The notes: generated from the sequence alone by a model not told the origin. Positions 6,794 through 12,882 are shown, counted from the stretch's first letter. The stretch is DNA of 15,315 bases from CAYTED01 sp964537075 (GCA_964537075.1 CAZIBB010000022.1:1-15315); one strand, 5' to 3'. A program made the numbers and translations.

Positions 6794-6824
6794 AAAAAAG
6801 ACTGGATTTCTCCAGTCTTTTTTT
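6794..6824. terminator. Bidirectional intrinsic terminator
   Basis: Stem GACTGGA/TCCAGTC with a TTTC loop, six A before and seven T after, so it can stop transcription from both sides. It ends the holin-like/DUF883-like unit and also the minus-strand transcript coming through the structured region from the metal ATPase. Confidence 0.88.
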
Positions 6825-6847
6825 GTTCATAGTCTCCATCCCCGCAT

Positions 6848-7037
6848 CCAAGGTCTCCGCGCGAAAAGAATCGCTAGAAATTCACGACTCGCATAAGACA
6901 CAGTAGATCTCAAAAGGAGGAAGTGAAGCGCCTCTTGAGAGCTTCCATAGGGTGAGTCCCCCGCTAAGCGGGGTCGATTGTTATCGCAGGAGAGAGTTTG
7001 CCTTGGGATACTTTTCTTTGCGGACAAAGAAAAGTAT
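6848..7037 (-). ncRNA. Candidate structured RNA or structured 3' UTR (unclassified)
   Basis: No credible protein lies between 6751 and 7069. Instead the region folds into nested helices found by eye: a closing stem 6848-6858 with 6989-7006 (CCAAGG/CCTTGG plus TCTCC/GGAGA, 7-base bulge); hairpin 6861-6864/6871-6874; stem 6886-6890/6954-6958 enclosing 6908-6913/6935-6940; hairpin CCCCGC-TAA-GCGGGG (6959-6973) directly abutting that stem; and hairpin 6975-6978/6983-6986. A separate perfect 13-bp hairpin (7008-7020/7025-7037) adjoins it. The minus strand is preferred because the fold then leads into the T-run of the 6794-6824 terminator and follows the metal ATPase stop. It could instead be a multicopy mobile palindromic element. 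It does not match RNase P, tmRNA, SRP or 6S RNA as I know them. Confidence 0.4.
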
Positions 7038-7069
7038 GAGAAAAGTTAGAAAAATATTATTTTTTTATT

Positions 7070-8824
7070 TTAATACGTAGATCGCAAAGCATTCACGATC
7101 ACGACCACATCAATTATTTCCTGAAGTACAGCTCCCTGTACTGGAGAAATAAATCCAAAAAAAGCGAAGAACATCCCGAGAAGTGACAATCCGATACCGA
7201 TGAGAATACTCTGTTGCGCCGTTTTATATGACTTTCGTGCGATATGAATGATATCACGAATTTTCCACACATCATTCCCGAGTACCGCTATGTCCGCCGC
7301 CTCGATCGAAGCGCTATTCTCCGTTCCTGAAAACACTATCCCCACATCAGCCAAAGCCAAAGCCGGTGCGTCATTCATCCCATCGCCGATAATCCCCACC
7401 AGACCCCGTTCCTGTCCATGCCGCACTGCCTCGGCCTTGGTTTCCGGCAGACAATCCGCGAAAATCGGAATGCGAAATGACTTGAATACCCTATCTGCAT
7501 TTTCCTTCCGATCGCCGGTCAGAATAGCCATATGATATCCGCGCTCGTCCAAATAGCGAAAGAGTTTCCCAACATCGTCCTTCAACACGTCATCCAGGAG
7601 AAACTGCCCGATTTTTTCCCCTTCACCATACATATCGATAGCAATTCCTTGACCCATGCCTTTGACAAGACGATATTTCTTTCCCTCAATGACTCCTGAA
7701 ATACCCTCGCCGATTTTCTCGGTTACTTTCTCAGCCCGATATCCTTTCCCACTTCTTCTTTCCCATTCAGCTACCACCGCTCGAGCGACCGGATGAAAGG
7801 AATGTTTCTCAAGCGCCGCCGCAAGATCAAGTAATTCTTCTACCATATATCGTTCATCGGAGGAAGTGATAGTTTTCAGATGTGGTTCACCCAAGGTTAG
7901 CGTTCCGGTCTTATCGAAAAAAAGCGACCGCGTTTTTACTAAAAGCTCGAGAATCTTCGGTGATTTCACGACGATACCGCTTCGTGCCGCCCGATTCAAT
8001 CCCCCGATGAAACTGATTGGCGCGGCGATCAGGAGTGGGCAAGGAGTTGCGATCGCCAGCACCGCGAGAAAACGTTCCATATCACCAAAGAGAATGTACG
8101 CTCCGAAGGCGATTACCAAGGTGACACCGGTAAAAACAATATTATAGCGCTCCGCCAGGCGCACGGTGTCCGACGGATGTTTCTTCCCTTCTTCCACGAG
8201 GGAAAGGATTCTCCGATAACTCGAGTGTTCGAAATCTCCCGTTACCATGATGCGGATCATTTCGCCGACATTGATCGAACCACTTCGAAGAATCGCCCCG
8301 ACATGATATGCCATTGGTTCTATTTCCCCCGTCAGATTCGATTCATCGATCAGTGCATCGGTCAAAAGTTCTCCGTCAAGCGGCACCATTTCATTCTGGC
8401 GGAGAAGTATGCTCATTCCCGGCTTCGCTTCATGAATATCGATTATTTTCGTCTCATCGTTCCCGATATCTCGCATGACGGTTTTCGGAAATTTCTCCAA
8501 TAATTCCTTCAAAGTCTTTTCCGCACGAGCCGATCCATATTCTTCGAGTGCCGCCGATACCGACGCCATGAAAGCAATCACCGCACCCACGAGCCATGCT
8601 CCCATGCCAGACGCCACTCCGAGGGTCAGAAGCGCGATATAATCCAGATTCCACTTCCCCCGCTTCACCCGCTCGAATGACTCTTGCAGAAGTCGAAACA
8701 TTCCGATCATCACCGCTACCTGATACCAAATCGCCTGCGACAAAAAAAGTCCTGCCAAAAGCAAAACAAGTGCGATCATCGGCACCACGAAATTCCGATT
8801 CCAAAATATTTCTTTGATATTCAT
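7070..8824 (-). CDS. P1B-type (heavy-metal) translocating P-type ATPase
   Basis: Membrane pump driven by ATP, most likely exporting a transition metal. Numbered from the ATG at 8824 (584 residues): paired N-terminal helices from about residue 14, the TGE actuator motif (165-167), the membrane metal-site motif TPCPL (260-264), the phosphorylated Asp in DKTGTLT (D304), the P1B-specific His-Pro HP (344-345), TGDR (436-439), GDGMNDAP (480-487) and C-terminal helices ending LQEIIDVVVIVNALR. There is no N-terminal HMA or His-rich metal-binding domain. The usual CPC is TPC here, so the metal cannot be named. A longer reading from 8890 adds 22 residues (TPPLIPPLRKGEEG) coded by a palindromic repeat. 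I chose 8824 because a -10 box lies on top of the 8890 ATG and an AGGAGG sits 11 bases before 8824. Confidence 0.93.
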   Translation of the reverse strand: MNIKEIFWNRNFVVPMIALVLLLAGLFLSQAIWYQVAVMIGMFRLLQESFERVKRGKWNLDYIALLTLGVASGMGAWLVGAVIAFMASVSAALEEYGSARAEKTLKELLEKFPKTVMRDIGNDETKIIDIHEAKPGMSILLRQNEMVPLDGELLTDALIDESNLTGEIEPMAYHVGAILRSGSINVGEMIRIMVTGDFEHSSYRRILSLVEEGKKHPSDTVRLAERYNIVFTGVTLVIAFGAYILFGDMERFLAVLAIATPCPLLIAAPISFIGGLNRAARSGIVVKSPKILELLVKTRSLFFDKTGTLTLGEPHLKTITSSDERYMVEELLDLAAALEKHSFHPVARAVVAEWERRSGKGYRAEKVTEKIGEGISGVIEGKKYRLVKGMGQGIAIDMYGEGEKIGQFLLDDVLKDDVGKLFRYLDERGYHMAILTGDRKENADRVFKSFRIPIFADCLPETKAEAVRHGQERGLVGIIGDGMNDAPALALADVGIVFSGTENSASIEAADIAVLGNDVWKIRDIIHIARKSYKTAQQSILIGIGLSLLGMFFAFFGFISPVQGAVLQEIIDVVVIVNALRSTY

Positions 8825-8833
8825 AGGGACGCT

Positions 8834-8874
8834 CCCCTCCTCCCCTTTTCTCAGGGGAGGAATTAAAGGAGGGG
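8834..8874. repeat. C/G-rich palindromic repeat (CCTCCCC family) carrying a Shine-Dalgarno
   Basis: On the minus strand, CCCCTCC, then CCTCCCC, an eight-base loop (TGAGAAAA), then GGGGAGG and AGGGG, giving two nested stems. It lies just upstream of the metal ATPase start and contains its AGGAGG. Translated, it gives the PPLIPPLRKG-like peptide I know as a common product of intergenic repeats in many bacteria. Pairing would hide the ribosome binding site. Confidence 0.75.
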
Positions 8875-8888
8875 TTTTATTTTTCTCC

Positions 8889-8894
8889 ATTGTA
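8889..8894 (-). promoter_or_regulatory. Candidate extended -10 (TGATACAAT) for the metal ATPase
   Basis: TACAAT preceded by TG one base upstream, on the minus strand, just after the typA terminator. It overlaps the ATG at 8890 and predicts a start near 8882, which rules that ATG out and supports the start at 8824. Confidence 0.45.
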
Positions 8895-8907
8895 TCACGC
8901 CATAAAA

Positions 8908-8931
8908 AAGACCGGAGAAATCCGGTCTTTT
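8908..8931 (-). terminator. Intrinsic terminator of typA
   Basis: GACCGGA/TCCGGTC stem with a four-base loop, followed on the minus strand by six T. It lies 38 bases past the typA stop. Confidence 0.85.
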
Positions 8932-8968
8932 CGTTTGCTGTTTTCTGCTGACTGTTAACTGATCCTCA

Positions 8969-10756
8969 TTATTTCTTCCGGGAATGTCTTGTGCGTTCGG
9001 TTTCCGTCAGATATTGCTTGCGGAGGCGCACACTTTTCGGTGTCACTTCGAGGTATTCATCATCACTCATCGTCTCGAGTCCTCGCTCAATCGACAAATC
9101 CCATGCCGGCGTCAGTTTCACCGCCTCATCCGTACCCGAAGAACGCATATTCGTTAGCTGTTTTCCTTTCACCGGGTTCACTGCCATATCCTCGCCCTTG
9201 GCGGTATTGCCGATGACCATGCCTTCATAGACATCCACAGCCGCACCTATATAGAGCACGCCGCGCGTCTGAAGATTATCCAAGGCGAATGCCGCGGTCT
9301 TGCCGGTCGCCATCGAGATCATCGCTCCAGCATCACGACGCTTGATTTCTCCCGCATGCGGACGGAATCCCAAGACGCGGGCATAGAGAGTTCCTTCTCC
9401 CTTGGTATCGATCGTAAATTCGCCACGATACCCGAGAAGTCCGCGCGTCGGTACCTCGAAAATCATCCGTACGAAACCACCGTTTGCTTCTTTCATCTCC
9501 ATCATCACACCTTTTCGACGTCCCATTTTTTCGATGACCGTTCCCGATGCTTCCTGAGGACATTCCACCGTCACTTCCTCAAATGGTTCACATCGTACCC
9601 CATCCACTTCCTTGAAAATAACCTGCGGCTGAGACACCTGGAGTTCATACCCCTCGCGGCGCATGATCTCGAGGAGCACCGCGATATGCAGTTCGCCACG
9701 ACCAAACACCTGATAAAAACCATCTTGTGACAAATCAATTTTCAGCCCCACATTCACTTCAAGCTCTTTTTCCAATCGTTCACGGATCTGCTTGTTCGTC
9801 ACAAACTTTCCTTCCCGTCCGGCAAATGGCGAATCATTCACGAGGAAACGCAGAGAAATAGTCGGCTCATCAATACCGATGATAGGCAAAGTCTCCACGC
9901 TCGCATCCGTCGTCAGGGTATCACCGATTTCAATTCCCGGAATACCAGCAATCATCACGATATCTCCGGCCTGTACTTCCGCCGCTTCGACGCGATCAAG
10001 CCCCGAGAAGCTGTACATCTTCACAATCTTTCCCTGAAGCGATGTCCCATCAGCGCGCTTGGCGATCACCTGCGCACCGACATTCACTTTCCCCTCATAG
10101 ACACGAGCCACGGCCAATCGACCAAGGAAATTATCATAGGCCAAATTGAATGGCTGTGCGCGGAATGGTTTGGTCAGGTCATGCAATGCCACCGGCACAT
10201 GTTCGAGTACCGTATCGAGGAGTGGACAGAGATCACCCCATTCTCCTTCAAGGTTAATTTTCGTTTTTCCTTCTCGACCGATAGCGTACACGATCGGAAA
10301 ATTCAATTGCTCATCAGTCGCACCGAGATCAAGAAAGAGTTCATAGATTGCCTCTGCTGCCTCCTTTGGCGCAGCGGCCGGCTTGTCGATCTTGTTCAGA
10401 ACCACGATCGGCTTCAACCCGAGCTCGAGAGATTTCTTCAAAACAAATCGCGTCTGTGGCATCGGACCTTCCTGCGCATCCACGATCAGGAGCACGCAGT
10501 CGATCGATCGGAGCACACGCTCCACTTCGGAACCGAAGTCAGCGTGACCAGGCGTATCTACGATATTCACCTTCACATCCTTATACATGAGTGAAGCATT
10601 CTTGGCATAGATAGTGATACCGCGCTCCTGTTCGAGAGCGTTGCTATCCATCGAAAATCCTTCCGCGGCAAATCCTGTCTGCTTGAGAAGTGCATCCGTC
10701 AATGTCGTCTTTCCATGATCCACATGCGCGATAATCGCGATATTTCGAATGTCCAT
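8969..10756 (-). CDS. typA: Ribosome-associated GTPase TypA/BipA
   Basis: Translational GTPase of the EF-G family that binds the ribosome and aids ribosome assembly and stress or cold growth. The GTP-binding domain has P-loop AHVDHGKT (10-17), switch I RGITIYAKNAS, DTPGH (67-71) and NKID (121-124). Beta-barrel domain II follows at about 200-290, then EF-G-like domains III and V, and the TypA-specific C-terminal domain (about 480-595) with the family run NLQTRGVLYIGAAVDVYEGM and TPAWDLSIERGLE. 595 residues is normal for the family. The start MDIRNIAIIAHVDHGKT is the canonical one, although no Shine-Dalgarno precedes it. Upstream lie a consensus promoter, a 14-codon leader ORF over a terminator-like hairpin and a palindromic repeat, suggesting attenuation. 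A terminator follows at 8908-8931, so it is probably monocistronic. Confidence 0.98.
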   Translation of the reverse strand: MDIRNIAIIAHVDHGKTTLTDALLKQTGFAAEGFSMDSNALEQERGITIYAKNASLMYKDVKVNIVDTPGHADFGSEVERVLRSIDCVLLIVDAQEGPMPQTRFVLKKSLELGLKPIVVLNKIDKPAAAPKEAAEAIYELFLDLGATDEQLNFPIVYAIGREGKTKINLEGEWGDLCPLLDTVLEHVPVALHDLTKPFRAQPFNLAYDNFLGRLAVARVYEGKVNVGAQVIAKRADGTSLQGKIVKMYSFSGLDRVEAAEVQAGDIVMIAGIPGIEIGDTLTTDASVETLPIIGIDEPTISLRFLVNDSPFAGREGKFVTNKQIRERLEKELEVNVGLKIDLSQDGFYQVFGRGELHIAVLLEIMRREGYELQVSQPQVIFKEVDGVRCEPFEEVTVECPQEASGTVIEKMGRRKGVMMEMKEANGGFVRMIFEVPTRGLLGYRGEFTIDTKGEGTLYARVLGFRPHAGEIKRRDAGAMISMATGKTAAFALDNLQTRGVLYIGAAVDVYEGMVIGNTAKGEDMAVNPVKGKQLTNMRSSGTDEAVKLTPAWDLSIERGLETMSDDEYLEVTPKSVRLRKQYLTETERTRHSRKK

Positions 10757-10765
10757 ATTGTTGAG

Positions 10766-10794
10766 GCTAGAGGTAAGAGATTAGAGTTTAGAGA
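10766..10794 (+). repeat. Purine-rich spacer tract (TTAGA family), copy 4
   Basis: GGCTAGAGGTAAGAGATTAG followed by AGTTTAGAG, in the typA leader between the start codon and the palindrome. Confidence 0.55.
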
Positions 10795-10802
10795 TTTTTT
10801 AT

Positions 10803-10836
10803 AACGGTCGTTCCGCCTGCGGGCGGTGCGTCCGCT
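10803..10836 (-). repeat. 34-bp interrupted palindrome, copy 3
   Basis: Identical over the 34 bases to copy 1. It lies in the predicted 5' leader of typA, between the terminator-like hairpin and the start codon, so the mRNA would carry a strong second hairpin there. Confidence 0.9.
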
Positions 10837-10844
10837 GTAAAAAA

Positions 10845-10889
10845 TTAAGATAACCCAAAGAGGAAAACAAAAAGCGCCTTCGCGCTCAT
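10845..10889 (-). CDS. Putative 14-codon typA leader peptide
   Basis: ATG through TAA encoding MSAKALFVFLFGLS. The ATG lies about six bases from the predicted transcript start of the 10902-10930 promoter, and codons 1-5 overlap the terminator-like hairpin 10873-10886. A ribosome starting here would block the hairpin. T-runs of terminators code for Phe by chance, so translation is unproven. Confidence 0.3.
   Translation of the reverse strand: MSAKALFVFLFGLS
10863..10886 (-). terminator. Terminator-like hairpin in the typA leader (possible attenuator)
   Basis: On the minus strand, AGCGC-GAAG-GCGCT followed by TTTT, G, TTTT. It begins only about 9 bases after the predicted start from the promoter at 10902-10930, well before typA. 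Confidence 0.6.
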
Positions 10890-10901
10890 CTATCAAGAAT
10901 G

Positions 10902-10930
10902 ATTATAAACAAAAACTCCCTTCTTGTCAA
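10902..10930 (-). promoter_or_regulatory. Perfect sigma-70 consensus promoter for typA
   Basis: On the minus strand, TTGACA (10930-10925), a 17-base spacer and TATAAT (10907-10902), matching consensus at all twelve positions. Predicted start near 10895. It lies between the cysS end and typA. Confidence 0.88.
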
Positions 10931-10941
10931 AAACCACTTAT

Positions 10942-10978
10942 GCACCTACTCCTCAAACGAAGTTTGAGGAGTAGGTGC
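10942..10978 (-). terminator. Perfect 17-bp hairpin after cysS
   Basis: Arms GCACCTACTCCTCAAAC and GTTTGAGGAGTAGGTGC with a three-base loop, beginning 6 bases past the cysS stop. The nearest T-run (five T) is about nine bases after the stem, so it is an imperfect terminator. It may instead protect the 3' end or be a palindromic element. Confidence 0.6.
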
Positions 10979-10984
10979 TGATCA

Positions 10985-12095
10985 TTACTTTCTGTATTTC
11001 GTCTTTCCATCCTCATCATAGAGTTTGATGCCCAGAGCGAGGAGACGGTCACGGATGGCATCCGCTTCCGCATAATTTCCTTCCGCCCGATACACATTTC
11101 GTTTCTCGATAAGCGTCTCGATTTCTTCATCTTCCGATTCCCCTTCCAATTTGAAAATATCGAGGAAAGTCTGCAATTCTTGAAACAAACCAAATACCCG
11201 TTTGCCAGATTTCTTTCCGGATTGTGCTTTCATGAAATCAAAGAGATGCGCGAATGCCTGTGGGGTATTGAAATCATTTTCCATGGCAATAATGATATCT
11301 TCCCGGAGTTTCGCGACTATGCTCTCATTTTCCACGTCATCATATCCCTGGTCGATACGAAACACGAATTCATCAATACTTACCAGGGTATTCTTCGCCT
11401 GGAGCAATGCCTTCTTCGAAAAATCCATCATGGATCGATAGTGGGAGGAAACGAAAAACAGGCGCAGCACACGATAATCATATTCCACCAAAGCCTCGCG
11501 GATATTCTTGAAATTCCCCAAGCTCTTTGACATCTTTTCCGAATCGATATTGAGAAACCCGGTATGCATCCAATACCGAACGAACGGCGACTTTCCAGAA
11601 AGCGCCTCCATCTGGGTCAATTCGGCCTCATGGTGCGGGAAGATGAGATCAACCGCTCCGCCGTGAATATCATACTGCGGACCGAAGAATTTCTCCGTGA
11701 TGGCCGTATCCTCGATGTGCCAGCCCGGTCGACCCATACCGATGNNNNNNNNNNNNNNNNNNNNNNNNNNNNNNNNNNNNNNNNNNNNNNNNNNNNNNNN
11801 NNNNNNNNNNNNNNNNNNNNNNNNNNNNNNNNNNNNNNNNNNNNATTCCCTGTTCATCCGCCCGGGCGATGATCTTGTCATCAATATCAGTGATATTCTG
11901 AAGATAGAACACCTCGAAGCCCCGCCACCGCAGATATTTCACGATCATATCGAACTGAATATAGGTCTTCGCATGACCGAGGTGCGGCGCATCATATACC
12001 GTCGGCCCGCACACGAAGAAATCAATTTTCCCGGAAAGATTCGTTTCGAGAGTCTCCACTTTTTTCGAAAGCGTACTATATATTTTCTGGGACAT
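10985..12095 (-). CDS. cysS: Cysteinyl-tRNA synthetase, interrupted by a scaffold gap
   Basis: Class I synthetase charging tRNA-Cys. The N-terminal part (83 codons from 12095) has zinc-ligand Cys in FFVCGPTVYD, the HIGH box as HLGH (PHLGHAKTY) and NITDIDDKII. After 100 N comes GRPGWHIEDTAIT, DIHGGAVDLIFPHHEAEL, the KMSKS loop (EKMSKSLGNF), the anticodon-binding helices and a family-like end (AEADAIRDRLLALGIKL). The two halves are in different frames only because the gap is a placeholder. Compared with E. coli CysS about 115 residues are missing. The Cys zinc ligand found in E. coli as HIECSA is Asp here, a form I associate with archaeal enzymes. Upstream bases show no Shine-Dalgarno. A 17-bp hairpin follows the stop. 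Confidence 0.96.
11745..11844. other. Assembly gap (100 N) inside cysS
   Basis: Exactly 100 N. The reading frames on the two sides disagree by one base, and the missing part of CysS should be about 345 bases, so the run is a fixed-length placeholder. Coordinates beyond it are nominal. Confidence 0.97.
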
Positions 12096-12132
12096 AATCT
12101 CTATTATTGATATCTGGCAGAAGCATCATCTA

Positions 12133-12206
12133 TGTCATCCTCGGGCTTGACCCGGGGATCCAGAAGGCTCTGTGGAACCTGGATTCCCGACTTCTCGGGA
12201 ATGACA
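12133..12206. repeat. 74-bp palindromic repeat (TGTCAT...ATGACA, 'LDPGIQ' type)
   Basis: Outer arms TGTCAT/ATGACA, GGATCCAG matched by CTGGATTCC, and GC-rich inner parts (CCCGGGG, TTCCCGACTTCTCGGGAA). Translated it gives LGLDPGIQ, which I know as the product of a widespread bacterial intergenic repeat. It lies just upstream of cysS. Confidence 0.85.
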
Positions 12207-12259
12207 ATCCAGAGTTACACTCAACCACTCCTTTCTCATCATACCTGCTCCGACCCCCT

Positions 12260-12288
12260 TTGACAAAACCTCTTTTTTGGAGTATACT
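12260..12288 (+). promoter_or_regulatory. Strong sigma-70 promoter of the small-peptide/RNA unit
   Basis: TTGACA (12260-12265), a 17-base spacer and TATACT (12283-12288). Predicted start near 12295. It drives the hairpin leader, the 61-residue ORF and the long inverted repeat. Confidence 0.85.
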
Positions 12289-12305
12289 TATAAGGTCAAT
12301 AAGTA

Positions 12306-12345
12306 ACGGGTGAAGCACTTCGTGTGCGCACCCGTTTTCTTTATT
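12306..12345 (+). terminator. Promoter-proximal hairpin with T-rich tail (attenuator-like)
   Basis: ACGGGTG (12306-12312) pairs with CACCCGT (12329-12335), with an inner GCAC/GTGC stem and TTCGT loop, followed by TTTCTTTATTT. It starts about 11 bases after the predicted transcript start. A GTG ORF of 12 codons (12310-12348, read as MKHFVCAPVFFI) overlaps it. It would either release a short RNA of about 45 bases or attenuate the downstream peptide gene. Confidence 0.65.
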
Positions 12346-12375
12346 TGATGTTAATCAGTAAGCAAAAACAAACAT

Positions 12376-12561
12376 ATGACTGAAATCGTCATACAAGATG
12401 AAGTGGCCTCTGCCGAGACCGCTCCAGAAGCAGAGTGCGTGGGCGACTCATGCCCGAAATGCGCCGCTGATGCAAGCGGACAAGAAATGGCTTTTGCTTT
12501 TCTCTTGGCCCTCATGCCGGTGATCAGCCTGACCCTCTTCAGCCAGGCCGGACTCCTTTAG
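12376..12561 (+). CDS. 61-residue cysteine-containing small membrane protein (hypothetical)
   Basis: I do not recognise a family. The N-terminal half is acidic (about 9 Asp or Glu before residue 38) and contains C21-x4-C26-P-K-C29, which could bind a metal or do redox chemistry. Residues 38-61 (MAFAFLLALMPVISLTLF, then SQAGLL) are one hydrophobic helix at the very C-terminus, so it would be a tail-anchored protein with the Cys cluster in the cytoplasm. It has its own promoter and terminator. The stop codon lies in the loop of a hairpin CGGACTCC/GGAGTCCG, and a 179-nt long inverted repeat follows. No Shine-Dalgarno is visible. Translation is likely but not certain: the composition is protein-like and the gene fills the space between two regulatory structures. 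Confidence 0.6.
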   Translation: MTEIVIQDEVASAETAPEAECVGDSCPKCAADASGQEMAFAFLLALMPVISLTLFSQAGLL

Positions 12562-12568
12562 GAGTCCG
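12549..12568 (+). promoter_or_regulatory. Hairpin around the small-ORF stop codon
   Basis: CGGACTCC-TTTA-GGAGTCCG, a perfect 8-bp stem whose loop and 3' arm hold the TAG of the 61-residue ORF. Only three T follow (with one G between), so termination would be weak. Confidence 0.6.
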
Positions 12569-12746
12569 TTTAATATCTCATCGCAAGAGTTCAATACTGA
12601 ATATTTTCTCTTGCTTGTCGGCTGAAACTGTATAATTTTGGCTGCAAATCCCGAAAAGCTCGTCAGCGTATCTCGATATGTCTCCTCACTTTTCAGAATT
12701 TTCGCTCAAAATTATACAGTTTCATCCCCGACATGAGATATCAAAC
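12568..12746 (+). ncRNA. 179-nt long imperfect inverted repeat, candidate structured RNA or MITE-like element
   Basis: Base stem GTTTAATATCTCAT (12568-12581) with ATGAGATATCAAAC (12733-12746), one mismatch. A side hairpin GCAAGAG/CTCTTGC (12583-12614) then makes a three-way junction. The main arm continues with GTCGG/CCGAC (12617-12621/12728-12732), a perfect 17-bp GAAACTGTATAATTTTG with its complement (12624-12640/12707-12723), then AAAT/ATTT and GAAAAG/CTTTTC. No ORF is credible. It lies in the plus-strand unit between promoter 12260 and terminator 12792, so it should be transcribed. Confidence 0.5.
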
Positions 12747-12791
12747 GAACTCTGAGTCCCTTTCCTTACGGTTCACAACAAGTGAACACCT

Positions 12792-12821
12792 CCTGCCGGT
12801 CCCTCTCAGGCCGGCTTTTTT
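12792..12821 (+). terminator. Intrinsic terminator of the small-peptide/RNA unit
   Basis: GCCGG (12795-12799) with CCGGC (12811-12815), then six T. An alternative CCTG/CAGG pairing is possible. It points along the plus strand and closes the unit begun at 12260. Confidence 0.75.
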
Positions 12822-12825
12822 ATAC

Positions 12826-12857
12826 AAAAAAGACTGGAATATAATCCAGCCTTTTTC
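12826..12857 (-). terminator. Intrinsic terminator of the LysM-CHAP gene
   Basis: CTGGA/TCCAG stem with flanking A and T runs, giving six T on the minus strand. It is back to back with the plus-strand terminator, about 115 bases past the LysM-CHAP stop. Confidence 0.72.
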
Positions 12858-12882
12858 TTATTTTTACTCCATATTCACAAAC

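Noticed and set aside
6915..6975. Resemblance to RNase P RNA (GGAGGAAGTGAAGC, then TCCATAGGG)
   Set aside because: The universal GAGGAAAGTCC core, the ACAGAAA-type segment and the 3' conserved region are missing, and the region is far too short.
6827..7027. A 66-residue minus-strand ORF in the non-coding region
   Set aside because: The sequence is low in protein character, and the stretch is better explained by interlocking inverted repeats that define an RNA-like fold.
10985..12095. Frameshift or split cysS gene
   Set aside because: The frame change falls exactly at a 100-N placeholder. Both halves are intact and the family length predicts missing sequence.
12107..12313. 68-residue ORF containing LGLDPGIQ
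   Set aside because: It is translation of a widespread palindromic intergenic repeat and runs through a promoter.
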